A DNA stretch of 17,624 nt, taken from assembly GCA_029941315.1 (NCBI GenBank), contig JAPYQE010000118.1:1-17624 (forward strand), written 5' to 3'. Made by a program: the position numbers and the translations under genes. A model generated the notes under the pieces. It did not search any database, was not told the origin of the DNA, and saw only the letters and a list, made by a program, of their open reading frames with translations. Numbering within the stretch: position 1 is the first letter of the stretch; every line of letters begins with the position of its first letter. Below are positions 7,558-15,490 of the stretch, piece after piece. The DNA is from GCA-2724215 sp015660315 (GTDB taxonomy: Bacteria; Latescibacterota; UBA2968; UBA8231).

Positions 7558-9822
7558 TCAAGCCGGTTCCAATTGTGCGTAGGCGACGGCAACGCGTTTG
7601 ACTTGGGTCTGGAAACGTATGGAGAGTTTCATTTTTTCGCCATGGCCTTCGCGTTCGACGATCTGACCACGTCCCCATTTAGGGTGGCGGACCCATTGTC
7701 CTACGGCTAAGAAGTCGTCGGAGTCTACGAACTCACCGAATTCGGCCGCGTTTTGCATCACCTGTGGCGGTTCGTCCCATTCGTAGTGTACGCCTTTGGG
7801 CGTCGGCTTGGGTGCTGGTTTGACCTTGCGCGGGGGGGGGGCTCCGCGCTGCTGGCGGGAACGGGCAAACCCACGGTCTATTTCAGAACTTGATTCAATG
7901 AGTTCCGTTGGGATTTCGCTGAGGAAGCGCGAAGGCTCGCACTCGATCATATTGCCATAGGCATAGCGTCTGAGCGCATAGCTGAGGTTGAGTTTTTCCC
8001 TCGCGCGAGTCATGCCGACATAACACAGGCGGCGTTCTTCTTCTATAGCCTGTGGATTGACGCGACTTTCGTCTACGGCCCGGGCGGTCGGAAAGAGGTT
8101 TTCCTCCATGCCGGAAATGAAGACTAAAGGATACTCCAAACCTTTGGCGCTATGCATCGTCATCAGGGTGATCGCATTTCCTTCTTCGCCATTTTCATCC
8201 GCCGAACTCATCAGCGATTTTTCTTCGAGATAGGTTTCGAGCGAATTTTCCTCGTTGGTATCGAAATACTCCGTCATTTCTGCCATTAATTGATCAATGT
8301 TCTGTTCGCGTGCTTCGGCTTCAGGCGTATTTTCCTCGCGCAGCATCTCGCGGTAGCCGCTCTTCTCGACGACCTCATTGCCCAGTTCGGGCAGATCAAG
8401 GGTCTCTTTCGCAGCGATCAGGTTACGCAAAAGACTTGAGAATTCACTGAGGCTCTTTGTCGCCCTGCCGCCGAGATTGGGCACCTCATTTACTTGCTCT
8501 AAGGCGGCAAACAGGCTGAGGCTGTGTTCTTGCGCGAAAATTTGCAGTCTTTCCAGCGATGTGTCGCCGATACCGCGACGGGGGGTGTTGACAATGCGGC
8601 GCAGCGTGACATCGTCGATAGGATTAACCAAGACCCGCAGATAGGACAGGATGTCCTTGATTTCTTTGCGATCATAAAAACGAATACCCCCGACGATAAT
8701 ATAGGGGAATCCCGACCGTTGTAATTCCTCTTCGAGAGGACGTGATTGCGCATTGGTGCGATAGAGTATCGCGGTGTCACTGAGACCATAGCCACCCGAA
8801 CCGGTTTGGCGGCGAATCGTATCGATTATATGGCGGGCTTCGCGGCGGTCGGTGTCGCATTCGACGACCTTGATAGGGTCGCCCTCCGGACCTTCGGTCC
8901 ACAGTTCCTTGCCTTTGCGGTCTTGGTTGTTGCCGATTACCGCATTAGCGGCGGAGAGGATGCGGGCGGTCGAACGGTAGTTTTGCTCGAGACGGACGAT
9001 ATTGGCGTCTGGATAGTCGCGTTCGAAGTCGAGGATATTGCGAATGTCGGCGCCGCGAAACTGATAGATCGACTGATCGTCGTCGCCAACAACGCAGATG
9101 TTGCGGTGATGGGCGGACAACTGGCGGCAAAGCATATACTGAGGTTTGTTGGTATCCTGGTATTCGTCGACGAGGAAATGTTCAAAGCGCTCTTGGTATT
9201 TTTTCAGGATCTCCGGATGGCGGTTGAACTGGCGTACGACCTCGATTAGCAAATCGTCGAAGTCAAAGGCGTTATTGCGCCGCAATTCGGTTTCATAGGC
9301 GGTGTATAACTCAGCCATTTGGCGTTTGCCAGGAGCCTCGCCGGCTTGGCGGGCGAACTCCGTTGGGTCGAGCATAGCGTTTTTGGCCTGGCTGATCTGG
9401 CCGATAACCTGGCGTGGGGTCAATTCTCGTTCGTCGATATTGTTGGCTTTGAGCACGCGCCGGATAACTGCGCGACGGTCGTCTTCGTCGTAAATAGAAA
9501 AATTAGAGTCGAGCCCGAAGCCTTCAGCTTCGTAGCGCAACAGGCGCACGCAAATCGAGTGAAAAGTGCCGATCCAGATATCCGAAGCCAGACCGCCGAC
9601 TAAAGTCTGCACTCTTTCGCGCATCTCCCCGGCGGCTTTGTTGGTAAAGGTCACGGCAAGCACTTTCCAGGGCGCGATGCCGATTTCATTGACCAGTGAA
9701 GCGATGCGATAAGTGAGTACGCGGGTCTTGCCCGAGCCGGCTCCCGCTAATACCAATAGGGGCCCGTTTATGGTTTCGGCGGCACGGCGTTGGGCGGGAT
9801 TCAGAGCGCTTAGTATGGACAT
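7558..9822 (-). CDS. pcrA: UvrD/PcrA-type 3'-5' DNA helicase
   Basis: 754 residues, full length for the superfamily 1A helicases that unwind DNA in excision repair, mismatch repair and replication restart. Seen in order: Q-motif LNPAQRRAA (7-15), Walker A AGAGSGKT (26-33), FTNKAAGEM (motif Ia), DEYQDTN (Walker B, near 220), DDDQSIYQFRGAD (motif III), QNYRS (motif IV), TMHSAKGLEYPLVF (motif V) and VGMTRAREKL (motif VI). The end (GQWVRHPKWGRGQIVEREG) is the Tudor-like C-terminal domain that binds RNA polymerase in PcrA/UvrD. A proline-rich linker precedes it, encoded over a run of ten C's on the coding strand (7832-7841), an unusual slippage-prone tract. PcrA and UvrD cannot be separated from sequence alone. 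A promoter lies just upstream. Confidence 0.95.
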   Translation of the reverse strand: MSILSALNPAQRRAAETINGPLLVLAGAGSGKTRVLTYRIASLVNEIGIAPWKVLAVTFTNKAAGEMRERVQTLVGGLASDIWIGTFHSICVRLLRYEAEGFGLDSNFSIYDEDDRRAVIRRVLKANNIDERELTPRQVIGQISQAKNAMLDPTEFARQAGEAPGKRQMAELYTAYETELRRNNAFDFDDLLIEVVRQFNRHPEILKKYQERFEHFLVDEYQDTNKPQYMLCRQLSAHHRNICVVGDDDQSIYQFRGADIRNILDFERDYPDANIVRLEQNYRSTARILSAANAVIGNNQDRKGKELWTEGPEGDPIKVVECDTDRREARHIIDTIRRQTGSGGYGLSDTAILYRTNAQSRPLEEELQRSGFPYIIVGGIRFYDRKEIKDILSYLRVLVNPIDDVTLRRIVNTPRRGIGDTSLERLQIFAQEHSLSLFAALEQVNEVPNLGGRATKSLSEFSSLLRNLIAAKETLDLPELGNEVVEKSGYREMLREENTPEAEAREQNIDQLMAEMTEYFDTNEENSLETYLEEKSLMSSADENGEEGNAITLMTMHSAKGLEYPLVFISGMEENLFPTARAVDESRVNPQAIEEERRLCYVGMTRAREKLNLSYALRRYAYGNMIECEPSRFLSEIPTELIESSSEIDRGFARSRQQRGAPPPRKVKPAPKPTPKGVHYEWDEPPQVMQNAAEFGEFVDSDDFLAVGQWVRHPKWGRGQIVEREGHGEKMKLSIRFQTQVKRVAVAYAQLEPA

Positions 9823-9886
9823 GAAAAACCAACGGGTAAAGCGGGGAGTATCATGTGGTAGTTAGGATCAGCCAGGGAGGTAGTAT

Positions 9887-9914
9887 ATAGTAGGAGACCA
9901 GCAAACCCTGTCAA
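9887..9914 (-). promoter_or_regulatory. Sigma-70-like promoter for pcrA/uvrD
   Basis: On the minus strand a perfect -35 (TTGACA, 9909-9914) is followed after 16 bp by TACTAT (9887-9892), four of six matches to TATAAT. It overlaps nothing but the spacer after the mltG stop and faces pcrA, whose ATG lies about 65 bp further on. This would let the helicase be expressed apart from the upstream fliM-mltG genes. It is a pattern match only. Confidence 0.45.
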
Positions 9915-9918
9915 GACT

Positions 9919-11001
9919 TCAATTGGTTTGTGAGCGACGAGCGAGCCGTTCTTGTTGTTTGATCTGGCGTTTAGCCCGTTCGTGCTCTTTGTTGGTGCGG
10001 CTGAAAATATGGGTGCCGTCGCCACGAGCGACAAAGTAGAGATATTCCGTATCTGTTGGATAGAGCGTCGCCAGTATCGAGGCCTTGCCCGGGTTGCCGA
10101 TCGGGCCGGGCGGTAACCCACGGTGTCGATAGGTATTGAACGGCGATACGACTCGCAAGTCGGCATTGCTCAAGCGCCTCTTGTGTACCCCGAGTGCGTA
10201 TTCGACCGTGGCACATGATTCAAGACGGCGATTTAGTTTGAGGCGGCGCTGGAAGATGCCAGAGATGACCGGGCGTTCTACGGCCGTTACGGCTTCGCGT
10301 TCTACAATGGATGCCAATGTAACGGACTGATGTAGCGATAGGCCAATCGAATCGAGACGGATAAATAATGAATCGGCGAATACGCTTTTGAATTGCTCTA
10401 CCATGATGGTGATTATTTCTCGCTCGTTCGCTTTGGGATCGAAGAAGTAGGTTTCCGGGAAGAGATAACCCTCGAGTGTTTCTGTATCAAAGCCAAGATT
10501 GCGAATAAAGCGGATGTCTTCTGTAGCAGCGATAAACAAGCTTGAATCGACTAGACTCTGTTGTTGCAATAGGCTGGCGATTTGGTGGCGGGTTAGCCCC
10601 TCTGGGAGCGTAGCCCGTTGCGTTTGCACCGGAGCTTTGAGCAGGTCTTGTACGATGCCTGCCGTATCGTGGCTGCCATCGAACAGGTAGGTGCCGGCTT
10701 TAAGGCGGTGACCCAGGCCTTTGAGACGGACGGTCCAGGCAAAGACCGTTGCGCTCTTTACTAGGTTTTCCCTTTCGAGTATTTCACCGATACGACGGGC
10801 ACTGGCTCCCTTTGGAATGAGAATCTGCCGCAGGGGTGAGGAATCTGTCGGAAGACTATAGTACCAAAAAAGAGTTAAGGGAATTGCGCAGCATAATAGC
10901 CCCAGGCCGATATAAATCGGGGCTAAGCGCCGCCAGAACGAAGTGGCTGATGAATTGGGTTGTGGGGGCATATTGGAAAGAAGGACCGATCGTCGTCGCA
11001 T
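9919..11001 (-). CDS. mltG: Endolytic murein transglycosylase MltG (YceG)
   Basis: 360 residues. MltG cuts nascent peptidoglycan strands in the periplasm and is thought to set glycan chain length. A single membrane anchor lies at about residues 28-48 (APIYIGLGLLCCAIPLTLFWYY) after a short cytoplasmic tail. A LysM-like region follows, then the catalytic YceG domain with EGYLFPETY (177-185), the ASIVERE motif (230-236) holding the catalytic glutamate, ESCATVEYALG and the SPFNTYRHRGLPPGPIGNPG motif. The SDPTV sequence common in the family reads SCATV here, a variant I believe occurs in other lineages. Two starts are possible: ATG 11001, 9 bp past the stop of the ARPP-1 family gene, or ATG 10971, just ahead of the polar residues before the anchor. 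Neither has a clear Shine-Dalgarno. Confidence 0.93.
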   Translation of the reverse strand: MRRRSVLLSNMPPQPNSSATSFWRRLAPIYIGLGLLCCAIPLTLFWYYSLPTDSSPLRQILIPKGASARRIGEILERENLVKSATVFAWTVRLKGLGHRLKAGTYLFDGSHDTAGIVQDLLKAPVQTQRATLPEGLTRHQIASLLQQQSLVDSSLFIAATEDIRFIRNLGFDTETLEGYLFPETYFFDPKANEREIITIMVEQFKSVFADSLFIRLDSIGLSLHQSVTLASIVEREAVTAVERPVISGIFQRRLKLNRRLESCATVEYALGVHKRRLSNADLRVVSPFNTYRHRGLPPGPIGNPGKASILATLYPTDTEYLYFVARGDGTHIFSRTNKEHERAKRQIKQQERLARRSQTN

Positions 11002-11010
11002 GTCAAGCGA

Positions 11011-12243
11011 TCAATGGCGGCTCAAAAGCCGCAAAAAGAATTTGTGCAGTCCTGGGTTGAGCGGTCGGGGGGCTGGGACGGGTTTCGATGTGTCTGCCGT
11101 CAGAATCTCGTTATGTGTTTTGCTGGTTTTGCTGGTTTTACTAGTATCGCTGGACGAGAAATCCTGGAGTTTGGATTTGAAGGCGTTGTAGCGGCGACGG
11201 CGGCGGATATAGTCCTCGCCCAATGTGTCGAGGCTCGGTGGGCGATGATCTTCCCAATCGGAGCGCGCCGAGTCCATGGCCGGTACTAGGTCTGCAAGGG
11301 GTTGGCTCTGGCCTATGCATTTCTGATGTGCGGAGAGGTGGATTAGGCGTCCCTCTGAAATAAGGGCCTGGCCGCTTATACCCACTGCTGCAAAAGCCAG
11401 AGACCGCCCGCTTTCTTTGAGCGATCGATTATTGAGGACTTTGCTTTTTTGACAGGCTTCGATGATATGGGGCATGAAATGATGTACCCGATCGGGGTGG
11501 ACCACTTTGTCCGAGGGTTGCGTTAGGGCCTCGACCATGGCACTGCGCAGTACTTGGTCATAGCGGTCCTCAAGGATTTCGGGATCGCCAAATAGTTCGA
11601 TTACCAAATTCTGTCCGATGGAGCAAATCGCACCTACCTGGCCTGGTTGCAGGGGGAATATGCTACTGAGCGATTGCAATTGATTGGAATTCTGGTCGAG
11701 CATGGAGTGAATATTGTGTGTATCAGAGGCAGTCGCGGTATCCGATAGGTAATTCTTGATCCGGTCCCAAACCCAATATTGCGGAGGCTCTCCGAAACGC
11801 GCGAGTTGTTCCATCTTATAGGCTCGTAAAGGCCAAGGGCAGGCGTCGGCGCGCGAGAATTCGGCCTGATATTCAGTGGCTCTCCCTTCCTCGACGCAAT
11901 TGACGGGCAATGCGGCTTTGCGTTGGGGGCCTAAGAGGCAGCTGAATTGCACCGAGCGCAACTGGGTCGAACCAATGAGGATCTCCGATTCTCCAGCTAG
12001 AATCGACGTCGGTAGGGGGTTGTCGGCCTGGACTCTGCTGACCACGCCGGTATCGGTTAGTCGCAATCCTTTATTAAGTGCTTCAGACAGGGTGATAAGA
12101 TCGGGTGGGTCGGCGGTAAGCTCGAGCGGGAAGATCGGGTAGACGACCATGTTCTGCAGTTTGCCGCGCGGATCGTAAACGGGAGGGCCGACAACGACCC
12201 CTTGCAGATGCTCACCTAAGTTTTTGGAAAATGCCAGGCTCAT
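11011..12243 (-). CDS. ARPP-1 family protein
   Basis: 410 residues from the ATG at 12243, which follows the upstream stop by 4 bp (TGAGCTTATG). A TTG at 12291 would add 16 residues and overlap the previous gene, so it is less likely. The sequence matches the ARPP-1 domain (ADP-ribosylglycohydrolase and rhodanese-phosphatase associated): VVGPPVYD near the start, LITLSEALNKGLRLTDTG, ILAGESEILIGSTQLRS, LPVNCVEEGR, then QPGQVGAICSIGQNLVIELFGDPEIL and, later, GRSLAFAAVGISGQALISEGRLIHL. The family is known mainly from gene neighbourhoods with ADP-ribosylglycohydrolases and NAD-related enzymes. Its molecular activity is not settled to my knowledge, and no such partner is seen here. The last 60 residues are a low-complexity tail with TSK triplets, encoded by 9-bp repeats at 11117-11143. 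No signal peptide, so probably cytoplasmic. Confidence 0.75.
   Translation of the reverse strand: MSLAFSKNLGEHLQGVVVGPPVYDPRGKLQNMVVYPIFPLELTADPPDLITLSEALNKGLRLTDTGVVSRVQADNPLPTSILAGESEILIGSTQLRSVQFSCLLGPQRKAALPVNCVEEGRATEYQAEFSRADACPWPLRAYKMEQLARFGEPPQYWVWDRIKNYLSDTATASDTHNIHSMLDQNSNQLQSLSSIFPLQPGQVGAICSIGQNLVIELFGDPEILEDRYDQVLRSAMVEALTQPSDKVVHPDRVHHFMPHIIEACQKSKVLNNRSLKESGRSLAFAAVGISGQALISEGRLIHLSAHQKCIGQSQPLADLVPAMDSARSDWEDHRPPSLDTLGEDYIRRRRRYNAFKSKLQDFSSSDTSKTSKTSKTHNEILTADTSKPVPAPRPLNPGLHKFFLRLLSRH
11117..11143. repeat. 9-bp tandem repeat in the ARPP-1 gene tail
   Basis: Two exact copies of GTTTTGCTG (11117-11125, 11126-11134) and a third degenerate copy (11135-11143) encode the S-K-T triplets of the protein's C-terminal tail on the minus strand. 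The unit is a multiple of three, so copy changes would keep the frame. A low-complexity linker is the simplest reading. Confidence 0.6.
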
Positions 12244-12247
12244 AAGC

Positions 12248-12754
12248 TCAACGCAGTAGGGCCTCGGCGAATTTATAGCTGCCGAAGGCAAATCCGAAAC
12301 TGCTATAACCAGCCAAAAGGGCGAGGACGATGATCAGGGGGAACAAGAGCACCATCTTACCGTCGAGGCTAGAGTTGTCGCGAAGTCCTAAGATGGCGAG
12401 TGTTGCGTCATGGCCGAGTACGGCACCCAATAGGGAGGAGCAACTGGCTAAGGCGAACTGGGTTGTTTTCCAGCCGAGCAGATAATTGAACAGGTAGACC
12501 GAGGAAATTACCATAAAGATACACAGTGGCCAACGAAGGTGGCCACCGAGGAACTGTTGTAGGCCAAGTGTGTATAAAACAACAGCTGAATAGGGGCCTA
12601 AAATTAGCATGCCGGCAAGGATGCAGACGGCGACGGTTAAGATAAGACGAGGGTGTGGGTTCCAAAGTGCAATAAGAAAACCAGTTATAAAACAAATGAT
12701 GAGAAAATTTCGCGCTAGGCCGAGACGGCTGGTAAAACTGGCTTGGGAATTCAT
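12248..12754 (-). CDS. Small polytopic membrane protein, unknown
   Basis: 168 residues with about five hydrophobic segments: roughly 15-33, 37-60, 72-90, 97-115 and 131-155. I do not recognise the family. There is no signal peptide cleavage site and no obvious catalytic motif. A short conserved-looking polar loop (GHDATLAILGLRDNSS) sits between the last two segments. It lies 26 bp after fliM and 4 bp before the ARPP-1 family gene, so the two probably form a translational pair, and the protein could be a membrane partner for either. The ATG at 12754 has only weak upstream purines. Alternative starts would truncate the first segment. Confidence 0.75.
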   Translation of the reverse strand: MNSQASFTSRLGLARNFLIICFITGFLIALWNPHPRLILTVAVCILAGMLILGPYSAVVLYTLGLQQFLGGHLRWPLCIFMVISSVYLFNYLLGWKTTQFALASCSSLLGAVLGHDATLAILGLRDNSSLDGKMVLLFPLIIVLALLAGYSSFGFAFGSYKFAEALLR

Positions 12755-12780
12755 AGGGGGAACAGTCCGACGCAGGTCGG

Positions 12781-13767
12781 CTAGCGGTAGAATTCTTCTT
12801 CGGACCCGTCGAGAATGCGCTGGATCTTTACGGCGCGACGCTTGCCGTCGAGGCCTGGAAGCCCGAGGAATTTAGGCTGGTTGCCGAGGAAGACGATGGC
12901 GGGATCGTTCTTATTGGTATCGAGTTTGACGATATCCCCCTTACGTAAATCGGCTAATTCTCGCAACGGCAGAGAGCCCTCAGCCACTTGAACTTTGACG
13001 GGCACTTTTACATTGTCCAAGGTGCGATTATGGCTCAATGACCGTTCGGGGGCAAGGCGTTTTCCACGCTGTTTGTAGTTTGGGGAGAGTTCGGGCAACA
13101 ACGGTTCAAGGGCTGTTAGGGGGTAACAGAGGTGAATTAGGCTCTGGACATTGTTTGAATGTGCCTCAAAGGCCAATAAAACGACGGGGTCCGAACTGTT
13201 GGCAATTTGGATAAACTCGGGATTTGTTTCCATTATGATATCGGAAATGCGGACCGGGGTCGCCAATTCCCAGGTTGACTCTAGATCGCTAAAAACCCGA
13301 TTGACTAGTTTGTTGACGATATTGGATTCGATCTGGGTCAGTGGGCGGGGTTCACCTTCATATCCGCGCCCCTGGCCGCCGAAGGCTCGATCGACAAGGG
13401 CCATTAGTAGTTCGGGGGCAAAACACAGAACGGCTGGGGCGTTTGGTGGATCCATGGTGAAACTATAGGCGGAGCAGGGCGTGTTTAGCGAAAGAATAAA
13501 TTCGCTATAGATCACTTGATCGACAAAGGCGAGATCGACATCTATGACCATCCGCATTGAACCGGCGAGAGAGGAAGAAAACAACCGGGCAAATTGCTCA
13601 TGGATGCTCTCAATAACGCGCAATTGGTCTTTGTTGACGCGTTGAGGCCTTTTGAAATCGTAGGATAGTGGCGCATTGACTAATGGGTCGCCACCCGCCT
13701 GCACATTGGATTTACCAGCAGAAGCGAGCAGGGCCTGGAGTTCTTCGTCGCTTAGATCTTCGGACAT
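12781..13767 (-). CDS. fliM: Flagellar motor switch protein FliM
   Basis: 328 residues, normal for FliM, the C-ring protein that binds phosphorylated CheY and reverses flagellar rotation. The N-terminal segment LSDEELQALLAS matches the LSQxEIDALL-type CheY-binding motif. Residues about 35-225 form the middle domain, with YDFKRPQRVNKDQLRVIESIHEQFAR's FkRP opening, DPPNAPAVLCFAPELLMALVDRAFGG and LTQIESNIVNKLV. Residues about 240-320 form the SpoA domain shared with FliN (VPVKVQVAEGSLPLRELADLRKGDIVKL). It is the first gene of the leftward cluster and has no fliN, fliG or export genes beside it. This suggests flagellar genes are scattered in this genome. Confidence 0.93.
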   Translation of the reverse strand: MSEDLSDEELQALLASAGKSNVQAGGDPLVNAPLSYDFKRPQRVNKDQLRVIESIHEQFARLFSSSLAGSMRMVIDVDLAFVDQVIYSEFILSLNTPCSAYSFTMDPPNAPAVLCFAPELLMALVDRAFGGQGRGYEGEPRPLTQIESNIVNKLVNRVFSDLESTWELATPVRISDIIMETNPEFIQIANSSDPVVLLAFEAHSNNVQSLIHLCYPLTALEPLLPELSPNYKQRGKRLAPERSLSHNRTLDNVKVPVKVQVAEGSLPLRELADLRKGDIVKLDTNKNDPAIVFLGNQPKFLGLPGLDGKRRAVKIQRILDGSEEEFYR

Positions 13768-13827
13768 GATAACAACGCCTAAGGTCCTGTAAGAGATGGA
13801 CTAATGACTCTGAAAAGTATCATGGCC

Positions 13828-13856
13828 AAAGTAGAGAAAAAAGGCAGAAGTGTCAA
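13828..13856 (-). promoter_or_regulatory. Sigma-70-like promoter for fliM
   Basis: On the minus strand a perfect TTGACA (13851-13856) is followed after exactly 17 bp by TACTTT (13828-13833), three of six matches to TATAAT. It lies about 60 bp upstream of the fliM start and faces it. The -10 match is weak, so this is a candidate only. Confidence 0.4.
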
Positions 13857-13892
13857 TCGGATCTTTGAGGTGAAACATTGAGTAAATAGGAC

Positions 13893-13919
13893 TAAAGAAA
13901 AAATAAAAAAGGCCGATAG
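13893..13919 (+). promoter_or_regulatory. Sigma-28 (FliA) type promoter for fliS
   Basis: TAAA (13893-13896), a 15-nt spacer and GCCGATAG (13912-13919) match the enteric FliA consensus TAAA-N15-GCCGATAA at all positions but the last. It faces fliS, giving a leader of about 90 nt. FliA controls late flagellar genes, the usual class of fliS. The rest of the leader has two Shine-Dalgarno-like sites: AGGAGGT at 13957-13963, which has no start codon behind it, and AAGGAGG at 14003-14009, which serves fliS. Confidence 0.75.
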
Positions 13920-14016
13920 ATAATTCGATACTACTTAATATCAAGTTGTGTCAAATAGGAGGTAAGCCCCACGCACATTCATTCGTAAAAGATGTATTAA
14001 ATAAGGAGGACCAAGG

Positions 14017-14430
14017 ATGGTCAATCAACAAACTGCAATGACGCAAGTGCCCCGTTCTGGATGGACCCTGGAGGACAAGAGCGATTTATTGTTAAAGCTC
14101 TACCAAAAGGCAATGCTCTGCATGGATGATGCGCTTGATTTAATCGAGCGCGGTGAGATGGTGGAAAAAGGCAAGCGCCTTATTCACGCGCAAGAGATTG
14201 TCATGCAATTGTCGGATGCGTTGGACTATCAGGGAGAGGGTTATGAGGTGGCGGCGAATCTGAACAGATTATATATCTACGTCTACCGGCTCTTGATCCG
14301 CGGCAATACCCGTCTGGACTGCGAGGCGATAGGTGAAGCTAGAGCGCTGATGGCAAGGCTGTTGACGGCTTGGGAGCAGGTGGCTCAAGGATCGGAGCCC
14401 GCCTTGCCGGGCAGTCGGGCTCGTTTCTGA
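14017..14430 (+). CDS. fliS: Flagellin export chaperone FliS
   Basis: 137 residues. FliS binds the C terminus of unassembled flagellin in the cytoplasm, prevents early polymerisation and aids export. The protein is an all-helical bundle with the family pattern LLLKLYQKAMLCMDDALDLIERGE, then KRLIHAQEIVMQLSDALDYQGEG and LNRLYIYVYRLLIRGN. The C-terminal helix is EALMARLLTAWEQV-like. It begins at an ATG with a strong Shine-Dalgarno, AAGGAGG, 7 bp upstream, the best in the window. A sigma-28 promoter precedes it. Neither flagellin nor fliD, the common neighbours, is present here. It is followed after about 100 bp by an exporter gene on the same strand. Confidence 0.9.
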   Translation: MVNQQTAMTQVPRSGWTLEDKSDLLLKLYQKAMLCMDDALDLIERGEMVEKGKRLIHAQEIVMQLSDALDYQGEGYEVAANLNRLYIYVYRLLIRGNTRLDCEAIGEARALMARLLTAWEQVAQGSEPALPGSRARF

Positions 14431-14533
14431 GTCCGGAGTTTGTGCACCGCATTCTTGACGCTGGTGGGGAATCCGATTAATTTCCTATCCTGTTGTTCCG
14501 CAAAATGGCGGGACCAGATCCCAGGAGGGTTTC

Positions 14534-15490
14534 GTGGACCCCCACCAGGTGCTCATCAGCATCTCTAAGCTTTCCCATACCTATGCAGGCACGCGAAAAA
14601 ACCCGGGGCGCGAAGCGCTCAAGGGGGTCGATCTGGACATTGCGTCCGGTGAGATGCTCGCACTGCTCGGCCCCAATGGCAGTGGCAAGTCGACTTTGCT
14701 ACGCGTCTTAACTACGGCATTAGTCCCTACGATGGGCGCTGTGCGGGTAGGAGGGGCGAGTCTGCAACAGGATCCGGCGGCTGTGCGCCGTCAGTTGGGA
14801 GTAGTCTTTCAAAAGCCCGCGCTGGACGGCAAAATGACTGTCGGTGAAAACCTGTGGGCGGCGGGTTTGCTCTACGGCATGGGGCGGACATTGCTGCGTG
14901 ACCGCAGTCGGCAGCTATTGCAAGCCGTTGATCTTGCGGATCGGGTGGATGAGCGTGTTGATAATCTCTCTGGAGGTATGTCGCGACGCGTCGAATTGGC
15001 AAAAGCACTTTTACCCGAACCGGCAATTCTCATACTCGACGAGCCGACGGCCGGATTGGATCCGGTGGCCCGGCAAGAATTTTGGCGTTTGCTCGAAACG
15101 TTAAGGGATGGCGGCCGTCTGACTGTAGTCGTTTCGACCCATCTGCTCGATGAGGCTGACCGAGCAGATCGGGTGGCGATTTTACATGAGGGCCAAATGT
15201 TGGTCTGTGACAACCCCGAGACTCTACAACGCCAATTGGGGCGGGAGATACTCACGCTTAGCTGCGATGACGCTGAAGCGCTCAAAGGGGAGATAAATCG
15301 CGAAATGGGACTGGAAGGTATGGTCGTCGATCAGGCGTTGCGCATTCCGCTCGATGGGGATGTCAGCCTCGACGAAGTATTGCGTCTTTTTCGTCCAAAA
15401 ATTCGTTCGTTGACAATCGCACACCCCTCCCTCGACGACGTATTTATTCGCTACACCGGAGAGCGGTTGCTGGGGGGATTCACGATTTGA
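14534..15490 (+). CDS. ABC-2 type exporter, ATP-binding subunit
   Basis: 318 residues. This subunit hydrolyses ATP to drive an efflux-type transporter. Seen in order: Walker A GPNGSGKST (46-54), Q-loop Q93 in VVFQKPALDGKMTVGENL, signature LSGGM (145-149), Walker B ILILDEP (165-171), D-loop AGLDP and H-loop H203 in VVSTHLLDEADRAD. The last 90 residues form the extra C-terminal domain common in drug, lipid and antibiotic exporters of the DrrA/NodI kind. The start is GTG at 14534, with AGGAGGG 4 bp upstream. The stop overlaps the permease start (TTGA). The substrate cannot be read from the sequence. The DUF420 gene next door hints at cytochrome oxidase maturation, but that is inference. Confidence 0.92.
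   Translation: MDPHQVLISISKLSHTYAGTRKNPGREALKGVDLDIASGEMLALLGPNGSGKSTLLRVLTTALVPTMGAVRVGGASLQQDPAAVRRQLGVVFQKPALDGKMTVGENLWAAGLLYGMGRTLLRDRSRQLLQAVDLADRVDERVDNLSGGMSRRVELAKALLPEPAILILDEPTAGLDPVARQEFWRLLETLRDGGRLTVVVSTHLLDEADRADRVAILHEGQMLVCDNPETLQRQLGREILTLSCDDAEALKGEINREMGLEGMVVDQALRIPLDGDVSLDEVLRLFRPKIRSLTIAHPSLDDVFIRYTGERLLGGFTI

Noticed and set aside
8746..9249. Open frame of 167 codons on the plus strand
   Set aside because: It is antisense to conserved helicase motifs of pcrA/uvrD, which fully explain the sequence.
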